Shown: positions 1 to 8,565 of the stretch, piece after piece
Position numbering within the stretch: the stretch's first letter is position 1
How the letters are laid out: each line of letters begins with the position of its first letter
Origin: a virus
Virus record (IMG/VR): IMGVR_UViG_3300037502_001568
Coordinates: 1-44,765 of that record
Direction: 5' to 3' (one strand)
DNA length: 44,765 bases
The notes under the pieces: model-generated
What the model was told of the DNA's origin: nothing
Seen by the model: only the letters and a program-made list of their open reading frames with translations
Database searches by the model: none
Translations under genes and position numbers: made by a program

Positions 1-127
1 TTATCTATTATTTCTCATTCGAGATTATCTTATTTTTTAGTTTTGTTTATCTTTTAGTTATCTATTATTTCTCATTCGAGATTATCTTATTTTTTAGTTT
101 TGTTTATCTTTTAGTTATCTATTATTT
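1..127. repeat. 57-bp tandem repeat, left end
   Basis: Two full copies of a 57-bp AT-rich unit (1-57 and 58-114) are followed by 13 bp of a third (115-127). The same unit ends the window at 44639-44765. The last 71 bases of the window equal its first 71 bases, so the map probably closes into a circle here and the true copy number is unresolved. Each unit contains the short inverted repeat TCTCATTCGAGA. The block lies between the end of the replication operon and the start of the terminase operon. An iteron-type origin, a packaging site or a late control region are all possible; the sequence does not decide. Confidence 0.95.
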
Positions 128-172
128 ATCTATTAAACTATATGTAACGCCCCCCAGTGATTTTGCTAGTTT
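128..172 (-). repeat. Leader element beside the tandem repeat, left copy
   Basis: This stretch continues from the tandem repeat and contains CCCCAGTGATTTTGCTAG (152-169), whose exact reverse complement occurs at 35056-35073. The flanking bases (128-150) also match the inverted copy with a few differences. On the minus strand the order is this motif, then the 57-bp repeats, then the terminase operon. At 35 kb, on the plus strand, the order is the same motif, one diverged repeat unit, then a promoter and plus-strand genes. The element therefore has the same polarity relative to the operon it precedes. Confidence 0.8.
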
Positions 173-181
173 CTCCAAAAA

Positions 182-231
182 TAAATAAAAAAAGAGCAAT
201 AAATAAGTCCGAAGACCTACTTACCACTCTC
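182..231 (-). terminator. Intrinsic terminator of the replication operon
   Basis: On the minus strand an 18-bp uninterrupted stem (with G-U pairs) is formed by 214-231 and 192-209, closed by a UUCG tetraloop (210-213) and followed by a U-rich tract (193 down to about 176). It begins six bases after the stop codon of the last minus-strand gene. This is the strongest intrinsic terminator in the window and would insulate the terminase operon from replication-region transcription. Confidence 0.93.
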
Positions 232-236
232 AAATC

Positions 237-590
237 TCACAAACTATCCAAAAAGTCTCTAACTTTCTTGGCATCCTTCGTCTTTAACTTGACACGAGCA
301 ACGGTTACGCCTTGCTTGTTTACCAAGTTAACAAATGAGCGTCTTCCTGATTTGCGTGTCATAGTAGCATAACCGAATTGCGACCTCGGCATTGACACAA
401 CACCAATTCGCCCCTTCGTGTAAATCATTTTATCATCCACGAAGACTCTCCCCTTGTAGTACACGTTAAACAGATGGCCGATCTTGATAGAACGCTTCCC
501 AGAAGCTCCAGAATGGCCCGTATCGCGCGCTAACTGTCTGGCGAGTATAATAATACCTCCGACGATCAAAATTGGCAGAATGAGCTCCAT
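237..590 (-). CDS. Small membrane-anchored protein
   Basis: 117 aa. Residues 2-17 form one hydrophobic segment rich in Ile and Leu, giving an N-terminal anchor. The remainder is basic and beta-rich (many Arg, Lys and Val) and should face the cytoplasm. The start is supported by GAGGTGA placed eight bases upstream. It is the last gene of the long replication transcript, directly before the strong terminator. I do not recognise a family and assign no function. Confidence 0.75.
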   Translation of the reverse strand: MELILPILIVGGIIILARQLARDTGHSGASGKRSIKIGHLFNVYYKGRVFVDDKMIYTKGRIGVVSMPRSQFGYATMTRKSGRRSFVNLVNKQGVTVARVKLKTKDAKKVRDFLDSL

Positions 591-618
591 ATGAGTTCAC
601 CTCACTTTCTTATTTTGA

Positions 619-1260
619 TTATATATCAAATACTTTCACTTCAGACCTGTGTAATGTCTTTGCGTAGTATGGTACATATTGCAATGGACGGTCATCCGTA
701 TATACCATCAAATTCCTTAAGTCATTAAACTTGTGGGGATCATTCAACCTGCCCATTTGAGCATTAAGGATGTCCATGGCTGTTACCGCGTCATGTTCTG
801 CATCATGGTGTTTTCCAATATCAATTCCATATCGTTCTGCGGTAGGCTTCAAGCTGATTGACTCATTTGTGAAGTGGGCCTCAATTGAGCGAGTACAAAA
901 GAAACTCTTTGGGTAAACTCCATACCTAGCGAGGAAGCCAAGGTCGAAGGTCGCATTATGGATGACAAAGATTGTCCCCATTTCGGCGTACGTCCTCATC
1001 TCATCCATAATTTCTTGAACCGGTTGCCCCTCTTCTTCAAGAATTTCATCAGTGATACCTGTTAGCTCAGTAATAAATTCTGGAACCGTTTCGCTTTTTG
1101 GAAGCTTACAATAGACCATACCGCTACCACACTCCCCAAAAATATTAATTACTGCAAGCCCAAGTTGTATCACGTGGTTTTTCCCGTGATTTAGCCCAGT
1201 AGTCTCCAAGTCAATCGCGGCCATTCCCAAAGGTAAAACATTTGCTATTCTTTTACTCAT
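619..1260 (-). CDS. dnaQ: DnaQ-like 3'-5' exonuclease
   Basis: 213 aa DEDDh exonuclease of the DNA polymerase III epsilon family. Exo I is IDLETTGL (catalytic D17, E19), Exo II is HNATFDLGFL, and Exo III is HHDAEHDAVTA with the His-x4-Asp signature. The phage DnaE-type polymerase at 3894-7016 has no exonuclease domain of this type, so this protein is the likely separate proofreading subunit, encoded in the same transcript. Some phage DnaQ-like proteins act in repair or RNA turnover instead. Confidence 0.9.
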   Translation of the reverse strand: MSKRIANVLPLGMAAIDLETTGLNHGKNHVIQLGLAVINIFGECGSGMVYCKLPKSETVPEFITELTGITDEILEEEGQPVQEIMDEMRTYAEMGTIFVIHNATFDLGFLARYGVYPKSFFCTRSIEAHFTNESISLKPTAERYGIDIGKHHDAEHDAVTAMDILNAQMGRLNDPHKFNDLRNLMVYTDDRPLQYVPYYAKTLHRSEVKVFDI

Positions 1261-1327
1261 TATTAAATCATCCTCTCGAGTTTTTTGTGCTCCGTCTAGG
1301 AGTGTATATTCTTAATGCATCCCAAGT

Positions 1328-1525
1328 TTACCAGACGGTTATTCCTCCTGTTATCGCAATCATCATAAATATTAAAAACGTTGTCAAGAAGATAACTAGC
1401 AACGCTTGAGTTATTCCTACTCGGCCTTCATCTCGCGCTTGCCCTGTTATCAGCAAAGCCATTGTGCCCAAAGTTGCCATTGCATATAATCCAGCGAGTA
1501 TCAAAATAACAATTCCTATTATCAT
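1328..1525 (-). CDS. Two-helix small membrane protein
   Basis: 65 aa with two predicted transmembrane helices (about residues 2-25 and 38-62) and a short charged loop containing QARDEGR. It has a GGAGGTGA-type ribosome site. The size and topology resemble a class II holin, but it lies in the replication region, and two better holin candidates flank the endolysin. A role in membrane association of replication or in superinfection exclusion is possible; neither is shown by the sequence. Confidence 0.65.
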   Translation of the reverse strand: MIIGIVILILAGLYAMATLGTMALLITGQARDEGRVGITQALLVIFLTTFLIFMMIAITGGITVW

Positions 1526-1574
1526 TCTTTATCACCTCCCCATAATTTGTGCCATATCCATCTCAAGTCATCCC

Positions 1575-1886
1575 TCAAACATACCCAGTACCCCCACATT
1601 TGTGGCATTTCATTTTCTCTTGGTTATTCATGAATCGTATCATCACTTGACCTATTCCACCACATTGCTTGCATTTCGCTTTTACCTTCTTGGCTTCAGT
1701 CTTTTCATCAGCAAACCTGATTTCGTCGGTCTCCTCCATGAAGTAGCCGCACTTCGGCTGCTCAAGGATATTCACCCACCGTTCGCCTCCAAAAAGCTCC
1801 TCAGCAATTGCGCACCTGGCCTGTTCATCGTTTCTAACGTGGTTTCTAAATTCCTTTACATGCTTGCAGCCGAAACAGCTCTTCAT
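1575..1886 (-). CDS. Zinc-ribbon / DnaJ-type cysteine repeat protein
   Basis: 103 aa. The C-terminal third carries two CxxCxGxG repeats (CKQCGGIG and CHKCGGTG) as in the DnaJ zinc domain, so one zinc site is expected. A second Cys cluster (CFGC, later Cys26 and CGYF) lies near the N-terminus. There is no J domain. It sits directly after the sigma-like gene (12-bp gap), which suggests a regulatory or RNA-polymerase-related role, but that is inference from position only. Confidence 0.7.
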   Translation of the reverse strand: MKSCFGCKHVKEFRNHVRNDEQARCAIAEELFGGERWVNILEQPKCGYFMEETDEIRFADEKTEAKKVKAKCKQCGGIGQVMIRFMNNQEKMKCHKCGGTGYV

Positions 1887-1897
1887 AGTCTTTCCTC

Positions 1898-2632
1898 CTA
1901 ATTGAGTTTAGTTTCTAGCAACTTACTCATTCTATTTTTCGCAGCATACCAAGTGTTCTCTGCGTCCTTCTTCGTAATGCCCATTGTTTCGGCCACCAGA
2001 GCGTGTGAATAGTTCTCAAAGCATTTTAGCATTACAACTTGTCTTTGCTTCTCTGTGAGCTCATTATAAGCCATGAGAGCAAACATTTGTTCTTCAGTCA
2101 GGTTGTTCTTTGTTGGCTCGATGAATAAGTTCTCAGTAGACTCTTCACTAACGACAATCTCGTCATTATATTCCTCTTTCAGTTTATAAGTGCGGTCGTC
2201 AGCAACGCTTCTGAAATAGTTATCCCTGACTCGGATTGGGAGATTATACCAGATGAAGTTTGCGAATGTCCCTTTGCTGTCATCATAGGCGTGAACACAT
2301 TCCACAAAAACAGTATAAATTTCACTGAATAAGTCCTCCTTATCCTCGGCCGTTTCATCGGTCAGCTTAAACCCCGGCAACTTACAACCATTTACTTGAG
2401 GTGGCTTTCCTGGGTTGTGATACACATAAGCAATTAGATCATTATAATCTTCAATCAATTCGAAAAGCGCTTGCTCGTTTCCGTGTTCCGTATATTCCTT
2501 GACTCTTAACTTATCCAGATCATTGTTTCTCTCGCTGACCCATGGTATATTACGCTCCTTTTGTATTTTTGCTCTTCGCCTCATAAGTTCCGTAGGGGGA
2601 GCGAGAAACTCCCCTTTTCTAGCTTTTGGCAT
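1898..2632 (-). CDS. Sigma-70-family-like RNA polymerase sigma factor
   Basis: 244 aa. Residues about 100-150 resemble sigma region 2 (DLFSEIYTVFVECVHAYDDS followed by GTFANFIWYNLPIRVRDNY). Residues 191-240 resemble region 4, with a helix-turn-helix after LTEKQRQVVMLK. This is the arrangement of phage and ECF-like sigma factors. The start has AGGGGG upstream. Since replication genes carry host-like promoters while the late operon starts near 34.9 and 44.6 kb do not, a role in switching host RNA polymerase to late promoters is a reasonable inference. It could also be a replication or DNA-binding protein with a sigma-like HTH. Confidence 0.8.
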   Translation of the reverse strand: MPKARKGEFLAPPTELMRRRAKIQKERNIPWVSERNNDLDKLRVKEYTEHGNEQALFELIEDYNDLIAYVYHNPGKPPQVNGCKLPGFKLTDETAEDKEDLFSEIYTVFVECVHAYDDSKGTFANFIWYNLPIRVRDNYFRSVADDRTYKLKEEYNDEIVVSEESTENLFIEPTKNNLTEEQMFALMAYNELTEKQRQVVMLKCFENYSHALVAETMGITKKDAENTWYAAKNRMSKLLETKLN

Positions 2633-2652
2633 CCCGTTTACCCCCTGCTGTT

Positions 2653-3063
2653 TTAGTCTGTATTTTCTCCGAAAGGCTCCAGGCCCTTAGATAAAGCTTC
2701 ACGTATAGCCACAATATCAGATTTCTCAAGAACATCACCTGCCCTCTTAATTATTAACTTTTGTTGCCAACCTTTTCTGTCAACCCAGACCCAGGCCTCA
2801 CATTGTACGTCACGTGGCATTGCAGGTAGTGCATCAAGTATTCCATTCAAGTCTTCTTCATATAACTTTTCAAACTTGATGTCAGTCTTTGACCTCTTCG
2901 CTTGAATGAATACCACATACTCGGTTGGCTTTACGGCGATAATATCGAACATACCATGCGAGCCCGCTGTCCGACCAGCATTTATGAAACCATGGTTGGT
3001 TAGTTCTTTGATTATCTTGTATTCTGTCTCTCGTCCCCGGTCATAGTTTGTTCGCTTTGCCAC
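2653..3063 (-). CDS. Hjc-like Holliday junction resolvase (PD-(D/E)XK)
   Basis: 136 aa. The N-terminus reads RGRETEYKIIKEL, then AGSHGMFDIIAVKP and VVFIQAKRS, matching the RG-x3-E / S-x(n)-D / (E/Q)-x-K pattern of archaeal-type Hjc resolvases, with Gln in place of the usual Glu before the catalytic Lys. It would cut branched replication intermediates before packaging. GTG start at 3063 overlaps the TAG stop of the upstream nuclease gene (TAGTG), indicating translational coupling. Confidence 0.8.
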   Translation of the reverse strand: MAKRTNYDRGRETEYKIIKELTNHGFINAGRTAGSHGMFDIIAVKPTEYVVFIQAKRSKTDIKFEKLYEEDLNGILDALPAMPRDVQCEAWVWVDRKGWQQKLIIKRAGDVLEKSDIVAIREALSKGLEPFGENTD

Positions 3064-3890
3064 TATATATCACCCCAGCCTTTTAGTTGAGTTCCTCCAG
3101 TTGGCCCGTCGCAAGTCTCCATCTTGTACTGAGCACAGAACTTTTCACAGAAGAAAGTGTCTGCTGTATTCTTCTCAAAGTTGCCAACCTTAATCTGTTC
3201 AATAATTTCTCGAATAGTTACAATAACCTCAGCGCAATTAATTTCCAAGACTGGCTTGCGTTGATTTTGATAGCGATACTTTCCAGGCCCAACCTTTACT
3301 GCTGTAACGAACTTATTTGGGATTGGAAAGTAATACTTAACAGCAGCTGGCCACTCACCATATTTTGCATGAGCCATTAGAGCGTACAACCCAAGTTGGA
3401 ACTCATCGCGTAATTTGCTCTTTGGCCATACTGTGTTAGACGTTTTGTAGTCAGTGATAATATACGTCTCAGGTTTTCCCTCTTCTCCGTCAATTCTGTC
3501 AATAAACCCTTTTGCAGGTGGAAGGTCTTCAGCAATTCTAACCTTGAACTCTTCCTCAACTGAAACTGGAACATCTGCATCTTTGTAAGTCTGCCCAAAG
3601 TTACGCATTGCATTAACACCTTTATTAAAGAACTCCTGTCTCTCGTGGCTATCTGCAAACATCTCAACCGGGATAGCATTGAATTCCCTCAGGTATTTTG
3701 CTTTCATACCCTCGATGTCATCGGCTACAGGGAACGCCTCCGCAACGCTGTGAAAGGCGTTCCCAAACTTAGAATACTTGTTTCCATCATCCTTGTGCTT
3801 CATCACATAGTTCAAGTAAAAACTCATTGGGCACTTTTTGTAAGTCGATATTTGGCTATAAGAAAAGTATGGTATTGGGTATTTCCCCAT
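3063..3890 (-). CDS. RecB/Cas4-like PD-(D/E)XK nuclease
   Basis: 275 aa. It has the RecB-family core: FSYSQISTYKKCPMSFYL at the N-terminus, GNAFHSVAEAF, GFIDRID, then ITDYKTS as the D-x-K active-site strand and the QLGLYALMA (QxxxY) motif. A Cys at residue 20 and three more near the C-terminus (FFCEKFCAQYKMETC) suggest a Cas4/AddB-type iron-sulfur cluster. It follows the polymerase by three bases and probably acts as an exonuclease in recombination or in degrading host DNA. Confidence 0.88.
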   Translation of the reverse strand: MGKYPIPYFSYSQISTYKKCPMSFYLNYVMKHKDDGNKYSKFGNAFHSVAEAFPVADDIEGMKAKYLREFNAIPVEMFADSHERQEFFNKGVNAMRNFGQTYKDADVPVSVEEEFKVRIAEDLPPAKGFIDRIDGEEGKPETYIITDYKTSNTVWPKSKLRDEFQLGLYALMAHAKYGEWPAAVKYYFPIPNKFVTAVKVGPGKYRYQNQRKPVLEINCAEVIVTIREIIEQIKVGNFEKNTADTFFCEKFCAQYKMETCDGPTGGTQLKGWGDI

Positions 3891-3893
3891 AAG

Positions 3894-6800
3894 TTATCTC
3901 TCCAATTCTTCGAATGAATTTGCGAGGATTTTCTCCCCGTCTTTCTTGCCCCTAATCATGACAAGGTTGCCTTCCTGGATAATAGCCTTATACTTGCTAT
4001 ATACATTTGAGAATACAACTCCTTCAAAGACACCATGTAGCGTTTCAACAGTTACGAAAGCCATTTGTTGCTGCCGCTTGTCTCTGAATGTTTTAACCTT
4101 GATAAGATTTCCACCCATTAAGGCGTCTTGGCCATCTCGGTACTCAGTTGCGAAGTTACGGAAGCCGTATTTGTCCATTGGGTGCTTCGTGATATAAACT
4201 CCTATATATTCCTTCTCGTATTCCGCCATTACTGTGTCATTCCATTCTGTTTTTTTCCAGGCTTCAACATTCTTCTTTGTTTCCTTCTTGGCGGCGAAGT
4301 ATTCAAGCATGATTTCCTTTCTTGTCATACCTGGATACATGCTATCGAAAGCACCAGCGAGAATAAGGGGTTTGATTGCCCTGGCTGAAACTTTTCGCTT
4401 GTCTATTCCGCTTTCGAGTAATTGTTTGAAGTCTGTAAACGGGCGATATTTCAGGAGCTCATCAACCGCACTATCACCAACGCCTTTCACTGTTCCAAGT
4501 GGAAAGACGATAGTGTCCCCTTGAGCTGTGAAGTAACGGTCCGCTTTATTGACATTCGGCGTCTCAAACTTGAAGCCTCGCTTCTTAATATCCTCGAAAG
4601 CTTTTGCAATCTTCTCCTGCTCGCCCATGTTAACTGTCATCTGAGCTGCCAACCAGTGAGTGGGATAGTGAACTTTGAGCCAAGCTGTTGCATAAGTTAT
4701 CATCGTGTATGAAACTCCATGACTCTTGTTGAAACCATAACCCATATATCGCACGATACGGTCCCATAATTCGTTCATAACCTCTTCTGAGTAGTTTCTA
4801 CTTAGACCATCGCTTACGAACTCATCGCGAAGCTCCTCGAGCTGTTCAGCGCTCATCTTACGAAGTTTATCACCTCGACCAAAGTCCCAGCCAGCGAACT
4901 TGTTAACCAGGAGCATAACGTGTTCTTGATAAGTGATAACGCCGTAAGTTTCTCCAGTGATTGGTTCCTCATCTGGATGTGTGTACGTGATTTCCTCTTT
5001 GCCAACTTTTAGGTCCGCATATCTCCAAGTGTCTCCTGAGGCTAATGCTGGAGGCCGGTATAGTGCTGTAATAGCCACAACATCTGCAAACTTCGTTGGC
5101 TTTACCTTCTTACACAATTGCTGCATTCCATCAGAATTGATTTGGAACAAGTCTGACGTGTCACCAGAAGCAATTAACTTATAAACTTCTGGGTCATCTG
5201 CTTTTCGCATTATTTCATTCATGTCAATTCGCTCTCCAGTCTCGTTCTCGATTGAACGAACAGCCAAGCCAATCATATTCATTGTCTTTAATCCAAGCAA
5301 GTCAAACTTTACCCCGCCCAGATTTTCCAGGTCATCTTTGTCGTATTGTGTCACTCGCTCTCCCTTCGTTCCGTGAATTGGGAAGAAGTCGTCAACGGGC
5401 CCAGGTGTGATAAGAACACCGGCAGCGTGTTTTCCGATTTGGTCAACAACAAACTCAAACTTTTCAGCTGTCTCAAATACTTCGGATAGTTTGACAGTTT
5501 TACCATCATTCCGTTTGACTGTTTTCTTTTTCATTGCGACGAGCTCTGGGCTCATCTTGTACGCTTTATCGATAGTAATTCCTAACTCATCTGGAATTAA
5601 ACTACTGATATGGTTAGCGTCTTTGAATGGGACATCATACACCATAAGCGCATTCTTAAAAGCTTTCTTGGCTGTCATCTTCCCATAGTTAGCAATCTGA
5701 GCAACCCGTTCCACTCCATACTTTTGCTGGAGATATTCATACACTTCATGGCGTCTGATGTCTTCAATATCAACATCAATATCTGGCATCTTTTGACGAG
5801 TAACATCTAGGAAACGCTCAAAGAGCAATCCGTGCTCAATTGGGTCGACCTCAGTAATATCTAAAAGATAAGAGATGAGTGAGCCAGCCGCACTGCCTCT
5901 TCCTGGACCAACGGCAATTCCTCGTGATTTTGCGAAGCGCATAAAGTCGGATACGATAAGGAAATAGTCTGCATACCCTTTTGACTTAATAACTTCAAGC
6001 TCATACTTAGTGCGCTTTTGATATTCCTTAAACAACCGCTTATCAGTTTTTGCAATTGGGACCACTTTTCGCTTAAAACCTTCAGTAACTTCTCTACTAA
6101 GTTCACTGTTTAGTTCCTCCTTTGTCAATCCTAAATCTGGAAGCAAGTCTTTTTCCTTCTTAAGATTAAAATTGATTTTATCTGCAACCTTGCCTGTGTT
6201 GTTCATCGCTTGAATAATAAAGTCTTGAGGTAAGGTTGCCTGTTTCCTAAAGTTCAAATAGATTTCCTTTGGCGTCTGAACATAGTAAGTGTTCTCGCCA
6301 CCATAACCAGGGGTGTTGTCATTGAGCATTCTTCGTTGCCTGCCAAGGCAAAGCATAGCTTGGTGGACTTTAGCGTCTTCTTTGTTCAAATAGTGTGCAT
6401 CAGCCGTTGCAACAACCTCGATGTCAAGTTCTTGGCTCAGCTTGTAAATACCCTCATTCACGAGCTGTTGTTCTGGCATCGTGTTACACTGAATTTCAAG
6501 ATAGAAGTCATCACCAAAAATACCTTTATACTTTTGGGCATATTCTTTTGCCTTATCATACTCTCCAGCCATTAAAGCCCTTGGGATACGAGCAGCTAAA
6601 CAAGCAGACGTGCATATAAGGCCCTCAGAGTGCTTCTGAAGCATTTCCCAATCAGTTCGGGGCTTACTATAGAAGCCATTCATAAAAGCGTCAGAAACAA
6701 TCTTTATGAGATTATGGTAGCCAGTCTGATTCTTCGCTAGAAGTATCATATGGAAGTGCTTGCCTTTTTCGAATCTGTTATCAGTCTCATAGACCTCGCA

Positions 6801-7016
6801 ACCTGCAATTGCTTTGACACCGTTTTTCTTTGCCTCATTGAATAGCATTGGAATTCCGTGCATGACTCCATGATCTGTTAAGGCGACAGATTTCATTCCA
6901 GCATATGCCACCTTTTTCACCATGAGGTCAATCCTTGTATGAGCATCACGACGAGAAAAGCAAGAATGGTTGTGGAGGTGAGCGTAGTCTATTTTAACTT
7001 TGCTCAAGTCAATCAT
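3894..7016 (-). CDS. dnaE: DNA polymerase III alpha subunit, DnaE type
   Basis: 1040 aa family C replicative polymerase. Residues 11-208 are a PHP domain with intact metal-binding motifs (HLHNHSCFS, LTDHG, TADAHYL). The polymerase core holds GPGRGSAAGS (370-379) and the catalytic acidic motif PDIDVDIED (D412, D414, D416), followed by KHAAGVLI. The C-terminus ends in an OB-fold-like segment. It is shorter than bacterial DnaE (about 1100-1160 aa), mostly by loss of C-terminal sequence. The SD abuts ATG 7016; a TTG three codons downstream is better spaced and may be the true start. It makes the phage largely independent of the host polymerase. Confidence 0.96.
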   Translation of the reverse strand: MIDLSKVKIDYAHLHNHSCFSRRDAHTRIDLMVKKVAYAGMKSVALTDHGVMHGIPMLFNEAKKNGVKAIAGCEVYETDNRFEKGKHFHMILLAKNQTGYHNLIKIVSDAFMNGFYSKPRTDWEMLQKHSEGLICTSACLAARIPRALMAGEYDKAKEYAQKYKGIFGDDFYLEIQCNTMPEQQLVNEGIYKLSQELDIEVVATADAHYLNKEDAKVHQAMLCLGRQRRMLNDNTPGYGGENTYYVQTPKEIYLNFRKQATLPQDFIIQAMNNTGKVADKINFNLKKEKDLLPDLGLTKEELNSELSREVTEGFKRKVVPIAKTDKRLFKEYQKRTKYELEVIKSKGYADYFLIVSDFMRFAKSRGIAVGPGRGSAAGSLISYLLDITEVDPIEHGLLFERFLDVTRQKMPDIDVDIEDIRRHEVYEYLQQKYGVERVAQIANYGKMTAKKAFKNALMVYDVPFKDANHISSLIPDELGITIDKAYKMSPELVAMKKKTVKRNDGKTVKLSEVFETAEKFEFVVDQIGKHAAGVLITPGPVDDFFPIHGTKGERVTQYDKDDLENLGGVKFDLLGLKTMNMIGLAVRSIENETGERIDMNEIMRKADDPEVYKLIASGDTSDLFQINSDGMQQLCKKVKPTKFADVVAITALYRPPALASGDTWRYADLKVGKEEITYTHPDEEPITGETYGVITYQEHVMLLVNKFAGWDFGRGDKLRKMSAEQLEELRDEFVSDGLSRNYSEEVMNELWDRIVRYMGYGFNKSHGVSYTMITYATAWLKVHYPTHWLAAQMTVNMGEQEKIAKAFEDIKKRGFKFETPNVNKADRYFTAQGDTIVFPLGTVKGVGDSAVDELLKYRPFTDFKQLLESGIDKRKVSARAIKPLILAGAFDSMYPGMTRKEIMLEYFAAKKETKKNVEAWKKTEWNDTVMAEYEKEYIGVYITKHPMDKYGFRNFATEYRDGQDALMGGNLIKVKTFRDKRQQQMAFVTVETLHGVFEGVVFSNVYSKYKAIIQEGNLVMIRGKKDGEKILANSFEELER

Positions 7017-7021
7017 CCCCC

Positions 7022-7585
7022 TTAGACATAGTTTTCGTCATAGGCTTCATTGAAGCTTGGTTCCGCTAGTTTTCGAGCATTGTTAATTCCGTGGTGTTGA
7101 ACAAGTTGAGCAAACTGTTCCGAGAAACGTCTATATCCATAGTAATTCATCCAGCGCGAGACAGTCTTAGGGTGAACACCAAAGATTTCCGCCATGTCTG
7201 AAAGTGAGAAACCTTGGGTATAATAGAAGAAGGACAGCATATTGGGATTGCGATAAGAACGCTCATAAACCCAACCACGATATGAAGCTTCCACTTGTCG
7301 CTCAAAGAACTCTTCTTCTGAAGCGGGCGCTCCAAAGTTCTTCTTATAGTAATTTTTTTCATATTTCCAGGAAGATGGGCGTTTTTGTGTATATTTCATT
7401 TCAGTCTTGTCTATAATAGTGGTGGTTGAGGGATATTCGCGAGCAGAGACTGTGGCGAGTCCTCCATCCGGAGTAATATCGCGAATTATTACCTTGTCGC
7501 CAGCTTTGTATGGGAATACGTCTGAAGTAATTTCTACAGTCTTTCCTAAGTCAGTCTTTCTGAATTTGTTTGAAACGCTTGTCAT
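7022..7585 (-). CDS. Helix-turn-helix protein
   Basis: 187 aa. The C-terminal half contains a clear HTH at residues about 125-150 (FSLSDMAEIFGVHPKTVSRW). The N-terminal 60 residues form a small beta-rich, SH3-like region. It lies between the kinase and the polymerase with five-base spacing to the latter. It could be a transcriptional regulator or an origin-binding or initiation protein for the adjacent polymerase. No characterised family is recognised. Confidence 0.75.
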   Translation of the reverse strand: MTSVSNKFRKTDLGKTVEITSDVFPYKAGDKVIIRDITPDGGLATVSAREYPSTTTIIDKTEMKYTQKRPSSWKYEKNYYKKNFGAPASEEEFFERQVEASYRGWVYERSYRNPNMLSFFYYTQGFSLSDMAEIFGVHPKTVSRWMNYYGYRRFSEQFAQLVQHHGINNARKLAEPSFNEAYDENYV

Positions 7586-7614
7586 AAAGCATTAACCCCT
7601 TTCATATAATTAAA

Positions 7615-8154
7615 CTAGATACCGAGAAACTTAAATAGCTTTTCATTTTGTTCAGCAATGACTTTTTCGTCATGATTATCTGAATGGTAGATAAAAGTTG
7701 GGATTTTGCTCAAGCCAATAACAGACGAATACTTATCATAAACATCTCGAACATCCTCAATCTTTATAAACCAATCACCACGTTGTCTCAAACGACGTTC
7801 GATAGTATGAGGCGAAGCTACTACATAAACCATTTTCCAACCGTCTTGATATAGCCTATGGTCATACCACCAAGAGCTTGGATTTTCACCCCCTGAGAAT
7901 AATGGAAGATAAACCAAGTCAGAAATATGGAAACGGTCAAAGATGATATGATTTTTAAGCGTCCTGGATAACTTTAAGCCTTGCTCGTGGACCTTGTTCA
8001 TGTAAGCTATTTTCTCCTGAAGAGAAAGTTCCCGGGGAGGAGCGGTCCAATGAGCAAAGAAAGTGTTGCCATCGAACCGCTCTTCAATAAGCTTACACAA
8101 GGTTGACTTGCCAGCACCATCCATTCCTTCGACGAGTATCTTGTGTTGGGTCAT
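7615..8154 (-). CDS. tmk: Deoxynucleoside monophosphate kinase (thymidylate-kinase-like)
   Basis: 179 aa P-loop kinase. Walker A is EGMDGAGKSTL (residues 9-19), and IIFDRFHISDLVY matches the DR(Y/F/H) substrate motif of thymidylate kinases. A lid-like Arg-rich stretch ERRLRQRGDW follows. It phosphorylates a dNMP to a dNDP. Given the predicted dCMP-type ThyA homologue at 37179, a modified dCMP is a possible substrate, as with the T4 dNMP kinase; that is inference. It starts one base after the stop of the upstream gene. Confidence 0.85.
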   Translation of the reverse strand: MTQHKILVEGMDGAGKSTLCKLIEERFDGNTFFAHWTAPPRELSLQEKIAYMNKVHEQGLKLSRTLKNHIIFDRFHISDLVYLPLFSGGENPSSWWYDHRLYQDGWKMVYVVASPHTIERRLRQRGDWFIKIEDVRDVYDKYSSVIGLSKIPTFIYHSDNHDEKVIAEQNEKLFKFLGI

Positions 8155-8155
8155 A

Positions 8156-8506
8156 TTAGTGGAGGCCTCCTTCTAACATCTGGAAGATTTCATCAATGTG
8201 CTTTCCAGTAGCCGCTTCTAAAGCCTCGATAACAGGATTTTCCAACTCAGTGATATGAATTGGTGGCGCACCAGCATCCAACTCACAAAGAATTTCATTG
8301 ACTACTCCAACAGATTCGTTTGTTGCAACCGCGAATGCTAAGCCAAATTGCATACCTTGGGTCATCAAGCGGTCGAGTATAGCAATAGCAGCTAGTCGAG
8401 ACTCTCGTGTTAAATGCTCAAGCAATGAGTTGCGAAGGTCATTCCCTTTCTCCATTTCGCGACGGGCTAAGTTCTCAATTGTGTTTTTCAATTGTACTTT
8501 ATCCAT
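8156..8506 (-). CDS. Hypothetical helical protein
   Basis: 116 aa, mainly alpha-helical, with an amphipathic N-terminus (ENLARREMEKGNDLRN) and an acidic C-terminal half. No motif is recognised. It is the first gene after the promoter at 8566-8594 and is followed after one base by the kinase, so it leads the kinase-HTH-polymerase transcript. The start has GAAAGGA upstream. Confidence 0.7.
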   Translation of the reverse strand: MDKVQLKNTIENLARREMEKGNDLRNSLLEHLTRESRLAAIAILDRLMTQGMQFGLAFAVATNESVGVVNEILCELDAGAPPIHITELENPVIEALEAATGKHIDEIFQMLEGGLH

Positions 8507-8565
8507 AAATACAACATCCTTTCAAGTTTTTGTGATTAGAAGCGGTAAAAGCAGCTTCTTTAAAT

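Noticed and set aside
1-127. Tandem repeats read as a CRISPR array
   Set aside because: Units are directly adjacent with no spacers, and no cas genes are present; the nearby Cas4-like nuclease is a RecB-family phage enzyme.
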